This document shows, in pieces, positions 54,991 to 64,000 of a stretch of 64,000 nucleotides of DNA. A model generated the notes under the pieces. That model was not told the DNA's origin. It searched no databases and saw nothing but the letters and a program-made list of their open reading frames with translations. The DNA lies in NCBI GenBank assembly GCA_027563935.2, contig CM050451.1, forward strand, positions 96,499,565-96,563,564, given 5' to 3'. The position numbers were made by a program, and so were the translations under genes. The stretch is from Costus lasius (lineage: Eukaryota; Streptophyta; Magnoliopsida; Zingiberales; Costaceae). Numbering within the stretch: position 1 is the first letter of the stretch; the number at the start of each line of letters is the position of its first letter.

Positions 54991-55814
54991 GACTTTGGCT
55001 TAGTCATTAATCCGTAACGCGAATATAGTTATGAAGATTTGTAACCTATTCTATCCATAACATCAAACAAGAATTGACAAATTGGAACAAGAACCGTTGA
55101 ATTGAGGCCTATTTTAATCAGAACCATTTGTTTGAATTCAAAGTTGGGTTCAATTTTGACTCTTGAATTGTGGCAAATTTGGTTATATTATAGGTTCATA
55201 TTAGGCTTTAGGTTTGGATCTAAATCTAATTGAATTTAGATTTGTTAAATAGAATCAGTTGCATTTCTTGCAATTTTCCTTGGCTGCAGTTTCTAAGCTC
55301 TTAATACTATGTCAGTCCACTATTTTTTTTGTTAACGACAAGTGGGGAGACTGCTGAATAATCCAAATTGATGGATTGTATCTCCTTTTGTTTCTTTAAT
55401 CTTTCCCCTTTCCTTATGAACCATTAGCTGCTGCCATATCACTGGAATCTTACCTTGAAGTGGATTTCAACGTTGTAAAATTTATCTAATTCTTTTTCTG
55501 AATTGGATTGGTATTATTTTTAGTTCATAATGCCATGTTAATTTATCTGATTTTTTTTTTCGTTTGGCATATTTCCAATTTTATACTATATGATAAAAAT
55601 TTATGGTTCAATATATGCATGAACATATAAAGAAATGTTTAGCCTCAACCCAGAAATTACAGTTCATAGCCTATCCATTAATCTAAATATTACCGTAAAA
55701 TAAACACAAGAAAGGATAAGAATAACATAGGAAGAACAAATTACCACTGAAACAAATAAAGTTTGTAGAAGCTGACTTCATTAGGAAAGAGAAGTATGTA
55801 GATTGGTTAGTGAT
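54991..55814. other. AT-rich DNA, probably repeat-derived
   Basis: Contains TTGAATTGTGGCAAATTTG and GGTTTGGATCTAAATCTAAT phrases in the style of the neighbouring LTR. No gene. Confidence 0.4.
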
Positions 55815-57420
55815 GTAACCACAAATGCATAATTATATTAAAGTAATAAAATAGATTTTCGTTCCTATGAATATCTAAAATTAAGCACCAATTAACCTTG
55901 ATTTTATAATCTAGGCGAATCAATTTTAATGATTAAGATGAAAATAGAAAATTAGGGAAACAAATATCAATGCAGTTAAATTTTTGAGAAATAAGGATTC
56001 GCCACCATGAACTCAAATAATAATCAATTATAGCACTCCCAAATACCAAATAAATTAGTAGGATGTGTTAAAGGGATTTTAGTTGTACTCTCTCTGTAGC
56101 CTAACCTATTGTCTCATTACACTAATCCCCAACTCTTGTTGGCCTATTAATGTAATCAAACTCATTAAGTTTTAAGTAAATTGTTGTTCCCTCAAATAAT
56201 GGGGGCAGGCCTCTCATAGCATGGGGTGGCGCATGGTCTGCCGGGGGTGGGGTGGCCCGAGCGGCAGGATTAGGATTAGGGTTTTATTATTTTAGTTAAG
56301 GGTAGAATTATAATTTTCATAGGCAAGGTGGGTTCATGAAAATCCCACAATCCACCCCGACCTGACTTCTATATGTCTGATTTTACTAAACCCGATCCGA
56401 CTCTCGGTCAACTTGGATTTTCTCCAATTAAATCGAGACAGGAAGGTTGGGTCGAGTGGGGTGGGTTTTTATGTCTTTCCTAATGAGATATATTATTATA
56501 ATACTTTTAAACATGAGTAAATGAATGCAATCAAACAAAAATAAAGAAAATAAAAATCAAACAATTCTCTTATAAAAGTTTGTCGTCAAAACTATTTTCT
56601 AGATGCTGCTTGTGATTGTATTCACAGTCGTGATTGTGTTTGCAAGTATAGTTGGTGAAGCCTACTTCTCTCATAAAAGTTTTTCTATTTCCCTAGAAAT
56701 TTGACAAGGATCCCAGCCAAAATCCTCCTCCTTGCCCTTGACCTTCCTCTTGTGGATTTGTGTGCGCTAGAGCCTGTTCCTCTAGTTCCAAGTATCATCG
56801 CTCGCCTATGTTTGCTTAGTCGCTGAACACACTTCTCAGCATTAATTTGGAGCAAGGAGGTAGTGGAACAATGTTAAAATTATTTGCTATGTTGCCATCT
56901 GGATGCTCTCCCTTTGCCCTAAGGTTTAGGCTTCTTCAAATAAGCTAGTAGGGGTTTGGATTTGAAGAGAAAAAGTCACTAGTTCATCCACAAAACTCGG
57001 GCTCGATCTACATAATCATGGTTATGGTTGTGATCACGACCTATTGATTACTTTTTCTGCACTAATGTTAGAATCATGGCCCACGATTGTGACCACTACC
57101 TAGACCATGATTCTCAAGAAATCTCCAAGTTACATGAAAATTATTGCATAGCATCATTAGTTTGAAAATATTTAGGCTCTATCGGTGCCCTTGAATCACA
57201 GCCCTTGATTGGATTCATGAGCCAAATTTTTGTTTAACTTAGGGCTTCAAATTTGTGAGTCCCTTTTGTCATGAAGAATATTGTTGTGGCTAAATATATT
57301 CAAAATTGCTAATTTTTATGGTATTTTTCTTAAAAATTCACAAAAATAGAGTAACAATAATTTTATGCTATAGATAGTAAAGTAGGGCAAAATTTTATGC
57401 CAAGAGAGGAAAATATGACA
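55815..57420 (-). mobile_element. Decayed Athila-type LTR-like sequence
   Basis: AAGTAATAAAATAGATTTTC near 55842 corresponds to the GAAGTAATAAAACATCGATC region that lies near the end of the LTRs at 13641 and 26542. Dyad-like words (GTGATCACGACC, ATCATGGCCCACGATTGTGA, AATCACAGCCCTTGATT) follow at 56600-57210, and TTAAAAATTCACAAAAATAG near 57330 resembles the LTR start region. The order and minus orientation agree with an LTR. Around 56200-56475 a GC-rich stem (CCACCCCGACC / GGGTCGAGTGGGGTGG) suggests a small hAT-derived insertion. Identification is by pattern only. Confidence 0.45.
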
Positions 57421-58309
57421 CGTTAATATTAATATTAAATACACATGAAAAATACTATAAAAAATTATGTTATCAGATAGTAAATATTGTTCTAGTAAAT
57501 AAGAAAAATGGCAAACAAATTTATGTTGATTTTAGAGACTTAAATAATGAATGTGTCCTAATGATGATTTTCTACTCTAATAAGCAACTCAATATTAAAA
57601 TTCAATGTATTCTCATTCATGAATTTGTCATCCAATTATAATCAAATTAAAATGACATCAAAAAACAAAAACACACATCATTCCATATACCTGTTAGGAT
57701 ATTTTATTATACTATCATGTCATTTAGATTAAAGAACGCAAGCACAATATATTAAAGAGCAATGAACTCGCATTCCCAAGTACAATCTTAAAATGAACCT
57801 CTTAAATGTGCATTTCGAATTTCATGTGAAAAATTTCTAAGATTCATTAATACAAAGAAGAATCATGATAGACAATTTGAAAATAAAATCAATTATTTAA
57901 TATGGCACCACTAAAAATCTCATATAGCTCAAATTATTTAAAGGGCATTTAGCTTTTCTCAACCGGTTTATTTCTAACATATTTAGACGAATTCGTAGCA
58001 TCTTGAAATTAACAAAGAAAAGTGCTCAATGAATGAGAGACTTAAATTGGGCAATAGCAAGGTGCAAGGACGACGACCTTACTCCAAACAGATTGAAGGA
58101 ATCATATGACTGTAATCAAATGGAAGGATCTTTTAACAAACACAAAGAAAAAAAAATGAGGAAAAGAAAAGAGGGACTATGGATCTAAGGGAATCTGTTA
58201 TCGTATCCAGACAATTAAAGGAGGAACTATAATGAACAGTGGAAGTTTATGTTCCAAAAAAAAAAACAAAAAATACCCTTCAACATTTGAGTGAGATACA
58301 CAACCTTGG
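57421..58309. other. AT-rich intergenic DNA
   Basis: No frame, array or recognised element. CTTGG at 58305-58309 is the target duplication of the element that follows. Confidence 0.5.
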
Positions 58310-59070
58310 TGTCATGCTCTGGCCTAAGGTTCTCCGGCGGACCATCATACCGTACTAAAATCCTAGATTCCGGCCCCAAAATCACCCCAAATCAAAACCC
58401 TAATTCAGACTTTGACTTGGTCAACATGATTTTGACCCGGTCAATGTGATTCCGCAGTGAACTAATCAATTTTTTTCTTCTGTTGACGTCAGGATCTGGA
58501 TTACAAATCTCTCGGAGCCGACGACCCCCGTTGCCTGCCCCTCTCCCACTAGGACCTCTCGCCGGCGACACACCTGTTGTTGATTACAACCACACAAGAA
58601 CTCGCTCGTCGACGCCCCTTGGCGCCGGATACCTCACTCCCTGGCGGCATCAGAGCCCCCGCTCTAGAAAGGCCAACGGCGCCCTCACCGTCGCCGGTGG
58701 TAGCACTCCCTAGCACTTGCACGATCCCGCTCTACTTCATTCGTTGAACCTTTAAAGGGAAGAAGACGCCCGCGTCTCGTGCCTCACATGGACCACGTTC
58801 CACAATGCCACCTGCATCGATCCCGTCTCCCGTGTCGCCCATTGCCGAAATCCTCACAGGAATCCCAGAGTCGTCCCACCTAGAAGTAGTGCCGCTCCTC
58901 GTCCGCGCAAAGCTCGCAGAAGACGATGTCTTTCGACTTTGGGGTTGACCGAAAGGTTGACTGCAATTCCGGCTTCGATGGTGTGGGGCTTAGTTTGGAT
59001 CGCATCGTGGATATGGGCCGCCACCCAATCCAGTTGAATTTGGCCCGGCCTGGAACTCCAGGGCCTAACA
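58310..59070 (-). repeat. 3' LTR of the small element (761 bp)
   Basis: The plus strand starts TGTCATGCTCTGG and ends GGGCCTAACA. It lacks about 340 bp that are present in the other LTR (about 59675-60044), joining at CTGACGTCAGGATC-type sequence to TTACAAATCTCTCGGAG. Confidence 0.85.
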
Positions 59071-59084
59071 ATTCTCCCCCACCT
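59071..59084 (-). other. Polypurine tract of the small element
   Basis: AGGTGGGGGAGAAT on the minus strand directly abuts the TG of the 3' LTR, the usual site of plus-strand priming. Confidence 0.8.
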
Positions 59085-59470
59085 GATTTGAACATTGCCC
59101 TCGATGTTCGATACAGGTTGAACATTGGCTCTTCAATATCCAAATTATCTACATCCTGTCTTCAGTCTGATGATGAATGTTACTGAACCACATCGCATGG
59201 AATTGGCACTCAAATGTGCCATAGTGCTCTGCCCAACTCAATACGAACAAGGTCATGTCCATAACGTATCTCCCCAAATGCTCTGCTCAATATGCAATCG
59301 CTGAGTTTTCGTACTAGCACACTGAATCATCATGCTTATCAGCAACCTACATCACCAAATTCATCAAGAATAACCCCGGACCAGTGAGTCATGGGCCCAC
59401 AGTAAACTTGCTTCACCATCCTGGCTGAACTTAACTGAACCTCGCATCCCCATGCTCGGTCGGAACCTCG

Positions 59471-59481
59471 CACTGATACCA
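59471..59481 (-). other. Primer-binding site, initiator-Met tRNA type
   Basis: TGGTATCAGTG on the minus strand, two bases after the 5' LTR. TGGTATCAG is the standard core for initiator tRNA-Met priming. Confidence 0.75.
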
Positions 59482-59483
59482 GT

Positions 59484-60584
59484 TGTCACGCCCCGGCCTA
59501 AGGTTCTCCGACGGACCTTCGTACCATGCCAAAACCGTAGATTACGGCCCCAAAATCACCCCCAAATCAAAACCTTAATTTAAACTTTGACTTGGTCAAC
59601 ATGATTTTGACCCGGTCAATGTGATTCCGCCGCGCGCCGATCGATTTCTTTCTTCTGCTGACGTCAAGATCGTGTCAGTCGCCCAATTCGAAATCTTGTC
59701 CCTGCCGAAATTCGAATTTCGCTTGTTGACTCACCCGAAGCATTGACCCACCTCGTTTCGAACGTTCGACACGTTTGAAACTCGTTGCTGTGCCTTGTCG
59801 TCGTCTTCCTCATGTGCCTGCGTCCGAACGCCACCTGCGTTTTCGCCGGCCGCATTGCTACTCTTCACCGGAGTGAAAAGGCGTGATGGTAGGGTGGAGA
59901 CCCCTCTCCGCCCTCAGCCTATCGTTGCCAACCTAGCAACTGCCTACTGTCGCCGGAAACCTTGCCGGATGGGTGAAAGCCTGGAAACAGAAATCTCGCC
60001 AAAAGATAGGGAAATAACCCTAGCTTTTATTCCTCTCCAAAAATTGGTTACAAATCTCTCGGAGCTGACGACTCCCGTCGCTCGCCCCTCTCCCACTCAA
60101 ACCTCTCACCGGCAGCACACCTGCCGTTGGTTACAACCACACAAGAACTCGCTCATCGACACCCCCTAGCGCCGGATACCTCGCCCCCTGGCGGCATCAG
60201 AGCCCCCCTCTGGAAAAGCCGACGACGCCCTCGCCATCGCCGGTGGTAGCACTCGCACAATCCCGCTTTGCTCCGTTCATTGATCCTTTAAAGGGAAGGA
60301 GACGCCCATGTCTCGTGCCTCGTGTGGACCACGTTCCACGACACCACCCGCGTCGATCCTATCTCCCGCATTGCCCGTTGCCAAAATCCTCATTGGAATC
60401 CCGTAGTCGTCCCACCTGGAAACAACGCCACTCCTTGTCCGCGCAAAGCCCGCGGAAGACGATGTCTTCCGACTTTGGGGTTGACTGAAAGGTTGACTCC
60501 AATTTCGACTTCGATAGTGTGGGCTTAGTTTGGATCGCATTGTGGATATGGGCTGCCGCCCAATCCTAACTCCAGGGCCTAACA
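59484..60584 (-). repeat. 5' LTR of the small element (1101 bp)
   Basis: The plus strand starts TGTCACGCCCCGGCC and ends GGGCCTAACA. It shares TTGACTTGGTCAACATGATT and the GATGTCTT.CGACTTTGGGG region with the other LTR. GC-rich frames inside (for example plus 59795-60169) are by-products of composition. Confidence 0.85.
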
Positions 60585-60881
60585 CTTGGTATGCAAAACA
60601 TTCTAACACCCAAACAAAACATTCTTTTAACATGAATATGACTATAAAAGCTACGGCAGATAAAATTACACCAATACAAAAAGGTGTATTTGCAAAATTA
60701 AAAAATTCACAATTACACCTATTCAAATTTAGAAACCAGCATAGGTGGGAAAAAATAAGTCATGTCAAAAGTTTATCAAAAGAAAGCAACAATAAGAAAT
60801 GCAAGTTTCAACATGATAAAAGGTACATGACACAGTACGACCTACTAAAAATCCTTGAACGACTTTCTAGAGCACAAGCTT

Positions 60882-61814
60882 TCATTCCTCGGTTTCAAGA
60901 ACAGTCTTAAGACATTTGATTTGCACATTCTCTTGCAATTCCTTCGAAGCTATTTTAATCCGGGACTTCTGAATCAGTTCAAAATTCCGTATGTATTGTC
61001 TCCATGTTTGCCAGGTTGTCTTTCTTCTTTTCCAAGTTGGTTTGAATTTCTTCTTTTGCAACTCTAAACTTAAAAGATGCTTTTCCTCTAACAGCTTTGT
61101 CTGTTCCTCCGAGAGCTTTGCTATTTTCTCATCTAGTTGCTTTATTCTATCTACTAGGAGTTGAAAAGATGTTGACCATGTGCGCTTCTCCCTATCTAGT
61201 GCATCCTTCAAAGAATTTATTAGCACCATCTTCTCATTGTTTATCTGAGAATCATAGTTATGTAGATGTTGTAAAGATTCAATTTGCTTTAGAATGGTCA
61301 AAATCTTTTGGCTTAACTCTTTCCATGCATCTGTTGGAACTCCAAGCCTAACTAGGACATGCAAGATATCCTCTGAAGAGATCGAGAATTCGTCCACTGT
61401 GGGAAACATGTCCTCTGTTTGAAATTTCTTCAAACAATCGGTCATCAAGCACCTGGCTGTGTATTCCAATGACCGACGAATTATCTCTGGAATTTGGGGA
61501 GCAATGACAACATGGGTCTGCTTTAGAGATGATGGCTCAGGTGAACCTAATTCAAATTAATGCAATAATGAGAAATGTTGAATCAATTGTAGGAAGAAAG
61601 ATAAGAGAAAGAGAATATATATACCAATGTTCGCTGTTACTTACCAACTTGTTGGCCTTGCTCTTTACCCGCGTAAAAGGTTGCATGTAAGGATGATTTT
61701 TCCATGGTTCTGTAAAAACATGAATAATTAATGCTCCAAGAAGACCTAGCAGATCAACAATATTTTAGGGGTCATCTATATCAAAAATATCATTAGGCAC
61801 ACTTACAGTTGCAT
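60882..61814 (-). CDS. Coiled-coil protein of unknown function, three-exon model
   Basis: Proposed coding exons on the minus strand are 61814-61807, 61709-61645 and 61546-60882. All introns have GT...AG ends and the frame is kept, giving about 244 residues. The N-terminus reads MQLTMEKSSLHATFYAGKEQ and the third exon begins SPEPSSLKQTHVVIAPQIPE. A likely folded part (IIRRSLEYTARCLMTDCLKK, FSISSEDILHVLVRLGVPTD) is followed by a long coiled coil (KQLDEKIAKLSEEQTKLLEE). From about 61060 to 60982 the frame differs from the one that continues the heptads: a one-base loss and a one-base gain replace about 25 residues with a basic, Trp-rich stretch (KPTWKRRKTTWQTWRQY), then the original frame resumes to KTVLETEE. 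I do not recognise the family. It could be the remnant of a longer gene, or transposon-derived. Confidence 0.45.
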
Positions 61815-61823
61815 CTTGAACTC

Positions 61824-63956
61824 CTGAAAGAAAGGTGCATTAAAAAAAATTAATACAAAAAAGACTGACGACAATTGCAAACGAATAAAAAAAGTAATAC
61901 ACAAAAAAAATTGAGTCAATAGGATCAAAGCACTATATATAACTTTTTTAATCCAAACATCGGCACCCTGTCCAATCCAACATCCATACGGTTCTCATAT
62001 GAATTCCCATTGTTTAGGAATTTTAATAGATAATATGGATGCGCTAATTGCATTAATGTGTGATTTTTTTTTTGTTTTAAGAAGCATGGAAGTGTTAACT
62101 GCATACGAGAAAAAAAAAATTCTTTATGGAAAAAATAGCGAGAGCAAGCGGTAAAGCCCACATCCTAATCTTATAAATAGAATCAAAGAACATCGAAATT
62201 CCTAGGTTATTAGGAAGGGAGAAACGTTAGAAATTTATAGCTCTATCGCAATTGCCCAAAAAGCTGCAAAAAATGGAGATTCCCCAGATTATTGCAGTAG
62301 TCTATTCACATAAGGAATTCGTACCCCTTATGAATCAAAACCAAAAATAAAAAAAAATTAAAATAGAAAGCAGGAGAACTTGTATAGAAAGGGGATAGTT
62401 TATCACCTAATTGAGAGTCAGAAATTCGCAACTATTAAAGTCCAAGTCTTGATCCTCAACACTGGCCGGTAGTCTCTTGCTGTGTCGCTGCAGAGAGGGA
62501 ATTCGCATGCAAGTAGAGGAAACCTAGCTTCGCTTGCTGGGTTTAGTGTTAAAAGAGTCAAACCCGGAGTCTATATCAAACTCAAATAACACCCAATCCA
62601 ACTCTACGCTAAACTCCAGTTTTGGGCGTGGTAAATAATAACCCGGATTTGAACAAAAGACAGCTCCACACCCGGTCCTGCTCATTACGACAGCCCTACT
62701 CGCTAGGGCAGGTCCGATGCTGACAAACTGATTAGGTCCTAACCCGAACCCTATTAAAGCTTGTTTTTCCCTTTGTGCTGCATGAACTGAGCAGTGAAGT
62801 CTTGCCGCAAGTTGAGTAGCAGCACCCCGCCGCACCCACTATTGACAATTCTTGCCTCGACACCCTTTCTAATACCATCTCGCTCGATCCTCTTCTGCCA
62901 TCTCTCAAGAGGAGGGTTTTCGATCGAAGCATGGTGCAACAGCTGGAAGTCTTAAATGCTCTAGACGCAGTGGTAGCACTTTATGGCGACAGACATGACC
63001 TTCTTCACTGATGCATCTCTTGTGCATATCCCTCTTTGCAAAGCTCCACAGCCGGAGATGAGAGCCTATTGACACCTTATCCCTTCTCCCTGTCACCAGC
63101 AACCTACTATAACCACTCTGCCTCATCGCTAAACTCAGACTTGATGGTGTCCAGATCGGATCAAACCTAGGGTTAAAAACCCTGCCCGACTCAGCTAGGA
63201 TTCTGTTCTGCTCCGCCTCGTTGCCCGACCTAGATACAGAGAATCTGATTTAATCAAACCCAATCTGATATATAACCCAATACCATCTGATGTTACAATG
63301 AAAACGTGCAGTGGGCGACCACATCCAATACAGTCTTAGTTCAGTTTGATTTGAACCAAATCAATTTGACATGAACTAATCCAAATTGATGTGATCTGAT
63401 CAATGTCAACACAATCCATCCTTTATAGTGAAAGGATCAACCTAACTCAATCAGATTAGATCCAATTTAGGTACAAATCAGATTTAAATCCAATTCTGCT
63501 TCGACGATGTGCAACTGCAATCTCTGCTTCAAACCTAAACCCCATAGTGGGTTGCTATAGTGCCACCCAATTTCTAATGGCTTGGTCAGGCATTGCAGTC
63601 TAGTTCAATCTCAGTAGACCCAAATGTTGCTTACCAGGTTTAGTCCAAGTTTTGTTGGATCAAAGATATTTCTAACAGCAATCAGTTTGGTCCAACCCAT
63701 ATCCAAGTCTAATAACCTACCCATCTGCCTAAATGCCAATCCATAGCAAGCAACGGTAAAATGAAGAAATAGAGAAATATAAAAATAGAGAGAAAAAGAG
63801 AGAATATATGAAAACGAGAGAAATAATAATAAAAAAAATAAAAAAAATAACAATCATATAATAAGTTTTTTGACCTTCCTTAGTGGGATATTTATCCCAC
63901 TTTATCATTATTTGTTATAGTATGAGCAAGTGTTCTTAGTTATTTGTTATATATAA
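61824..63956. other. Upstream region of the coiled-coil gene and unassigned DNA
   Basis: No supported gene. A few frames are open around 62524-63126 on the minus strand (for example MRRGAATQLAARLHCSVHAA), without family resemblance. 63240-63500 has repeated AATCTGAT/AACCCAAT phrases typical of decayed LTR DNA. A GC-richer patch at 62440-62940 could be a promoter or 5' leader for the minus-strand gene. Confidence 0.35.
63882..63901. repeat. Short inverted repeat
   Basis: AGTGGGATA, two bases, TATCCCACT: a perfect nine-base stem. It stands alone in AT-rich DNA and may be the end of a miniature element that continues beyond the window. Confidence 0.6.
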
Positions 63957-64000
63957 AAATATTTATATATACACACACATATATATATATATATATATAT
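63957..64000. repeat. TA/CA microsatellite at the window edge
   Basis: ATATATATACACACACAT followed by a pure TA run to the last base. Confidence 0.9.

Larger units (their letters stand above)
58310..60584 (-). mobile_element. Small non-coding LTR retrotransposon with intact target duplication
   Basis: Two direct repeats (58310-59070 and 59484-60584) bound only 413 bp of interior. Both read TGTTAGGCCCTGGAG ... GACA on the minus strand. A perfect 5-bp duplication CTTGG flanks the whole (58305-58309 and 60585-60589). A primer-binding site and a polypurine tract are present at the expected places for minus orientation. The interior codes for nothing recognisable beyond a short frame (YGHDLVRIELGRALWHI). 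It is either a TRIM/LARD-like parasite or a deletion derivative of the family represented by the LTR at 24319. Confidence 0.85.

Noticed and set aside
62524..63126. Four overlapping minus frames of 61-103 codons
   Set aside because: No domain, no splice or promoter pattern, mutually overlapping.
1..64000. tRNA, rRNA or snRNA genes
   Set aside because: I looked for tRNA A/B boxes and found only primer-binding-site sequences complementary to tRNA ends; no complete RNA gene was recognised by eye. A tRNAscan/Infernal run would settle this.

Overview
The window is nuclear DNA of a flowering plant. The evidence is several lineages of plant LTR retrotransposons, hAT and PIF/Harbinger DNA transposons, intronless genes of the plant-only DUF241 (BPS1-like) family, plant TATA boxes and AT-rich intergenic DNA. 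The gene and element types suggest a monocot, but I cannot name a species. Most of the sequence is repetitive, and only about 3 kb looks like host coding sequence.

Host genes. Four DUF241 genes lie on the plus strand in the order A1 (1746), B1 (12044), A2 (36567), B2 (39165). They form two subtypes, A and B, and homology continues into promoters, 3' flanks and A-B intergenic DNA, so a two-gene A-B block was duplicated. A2 and B2 are intact. A1 has lost its C-terminus to a 17-nt deletion. B1 carries two frameshifts and an altered TATA box. A fifth gene survives only as a 3' relic near 37.8 kb. A separate three-exon coiled-coil gene is proposed on the minus strand at 60.9-61.8 kb.

Layout. 2660-7444 is a 4.8 kb solo-LTR-like insertion with three different tandem arrays; the A2 locus serves as its empty site. 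13.2-18.7 kb and 26.1-31.6 kb are direct copies of one 5.5 kb segment (gag fragment, Athila-type 3' LTR, hairpin array, ORF-1-like gene). A degenerate but two-gene Harbinger element (18.7-24.1 kb) lies beside the first copy. The second copy sits in its fuller context: a plus-strand gypsy LTR, PBS and gag (24.3-26.5 kb) interrupted by a minus-strand Athila-like element running 36.45 to 26.54 kb, whose broken 5' end touches the A2 promoter. 43.4-46.8 kb is a decayed hAT element. 47.4-53.9 kb is a second Athila-like element with a 1.93 kb 5' LTR and a tRNA-Asp-type PBS, truncated in integrase. 54.2-57.4 kb holds two decayed LTR-like pieces. 58.3-60.6 kb is a small LTR element with a perfect 5-bp target duplication. 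61.9-64 kb shows nothing codable with confidence.

How the parts relate. The transposons do not act together. They explain why the second A-B block is compact (2.6 kb from A to B) while the first is stretched to 10.3 kb, and why A2 has almost no ancestral upstream DNA left. Every transposon reading frame is broken, often by C-to-T type changes expected from cytosine methylation. No new defence or metabolic system was found. The most unusual items are the A-B gene blocks, the array-bearing long LTR family, the hairpin arrays, and recurrent dyad motifs inside otherwise diverged LTRs.
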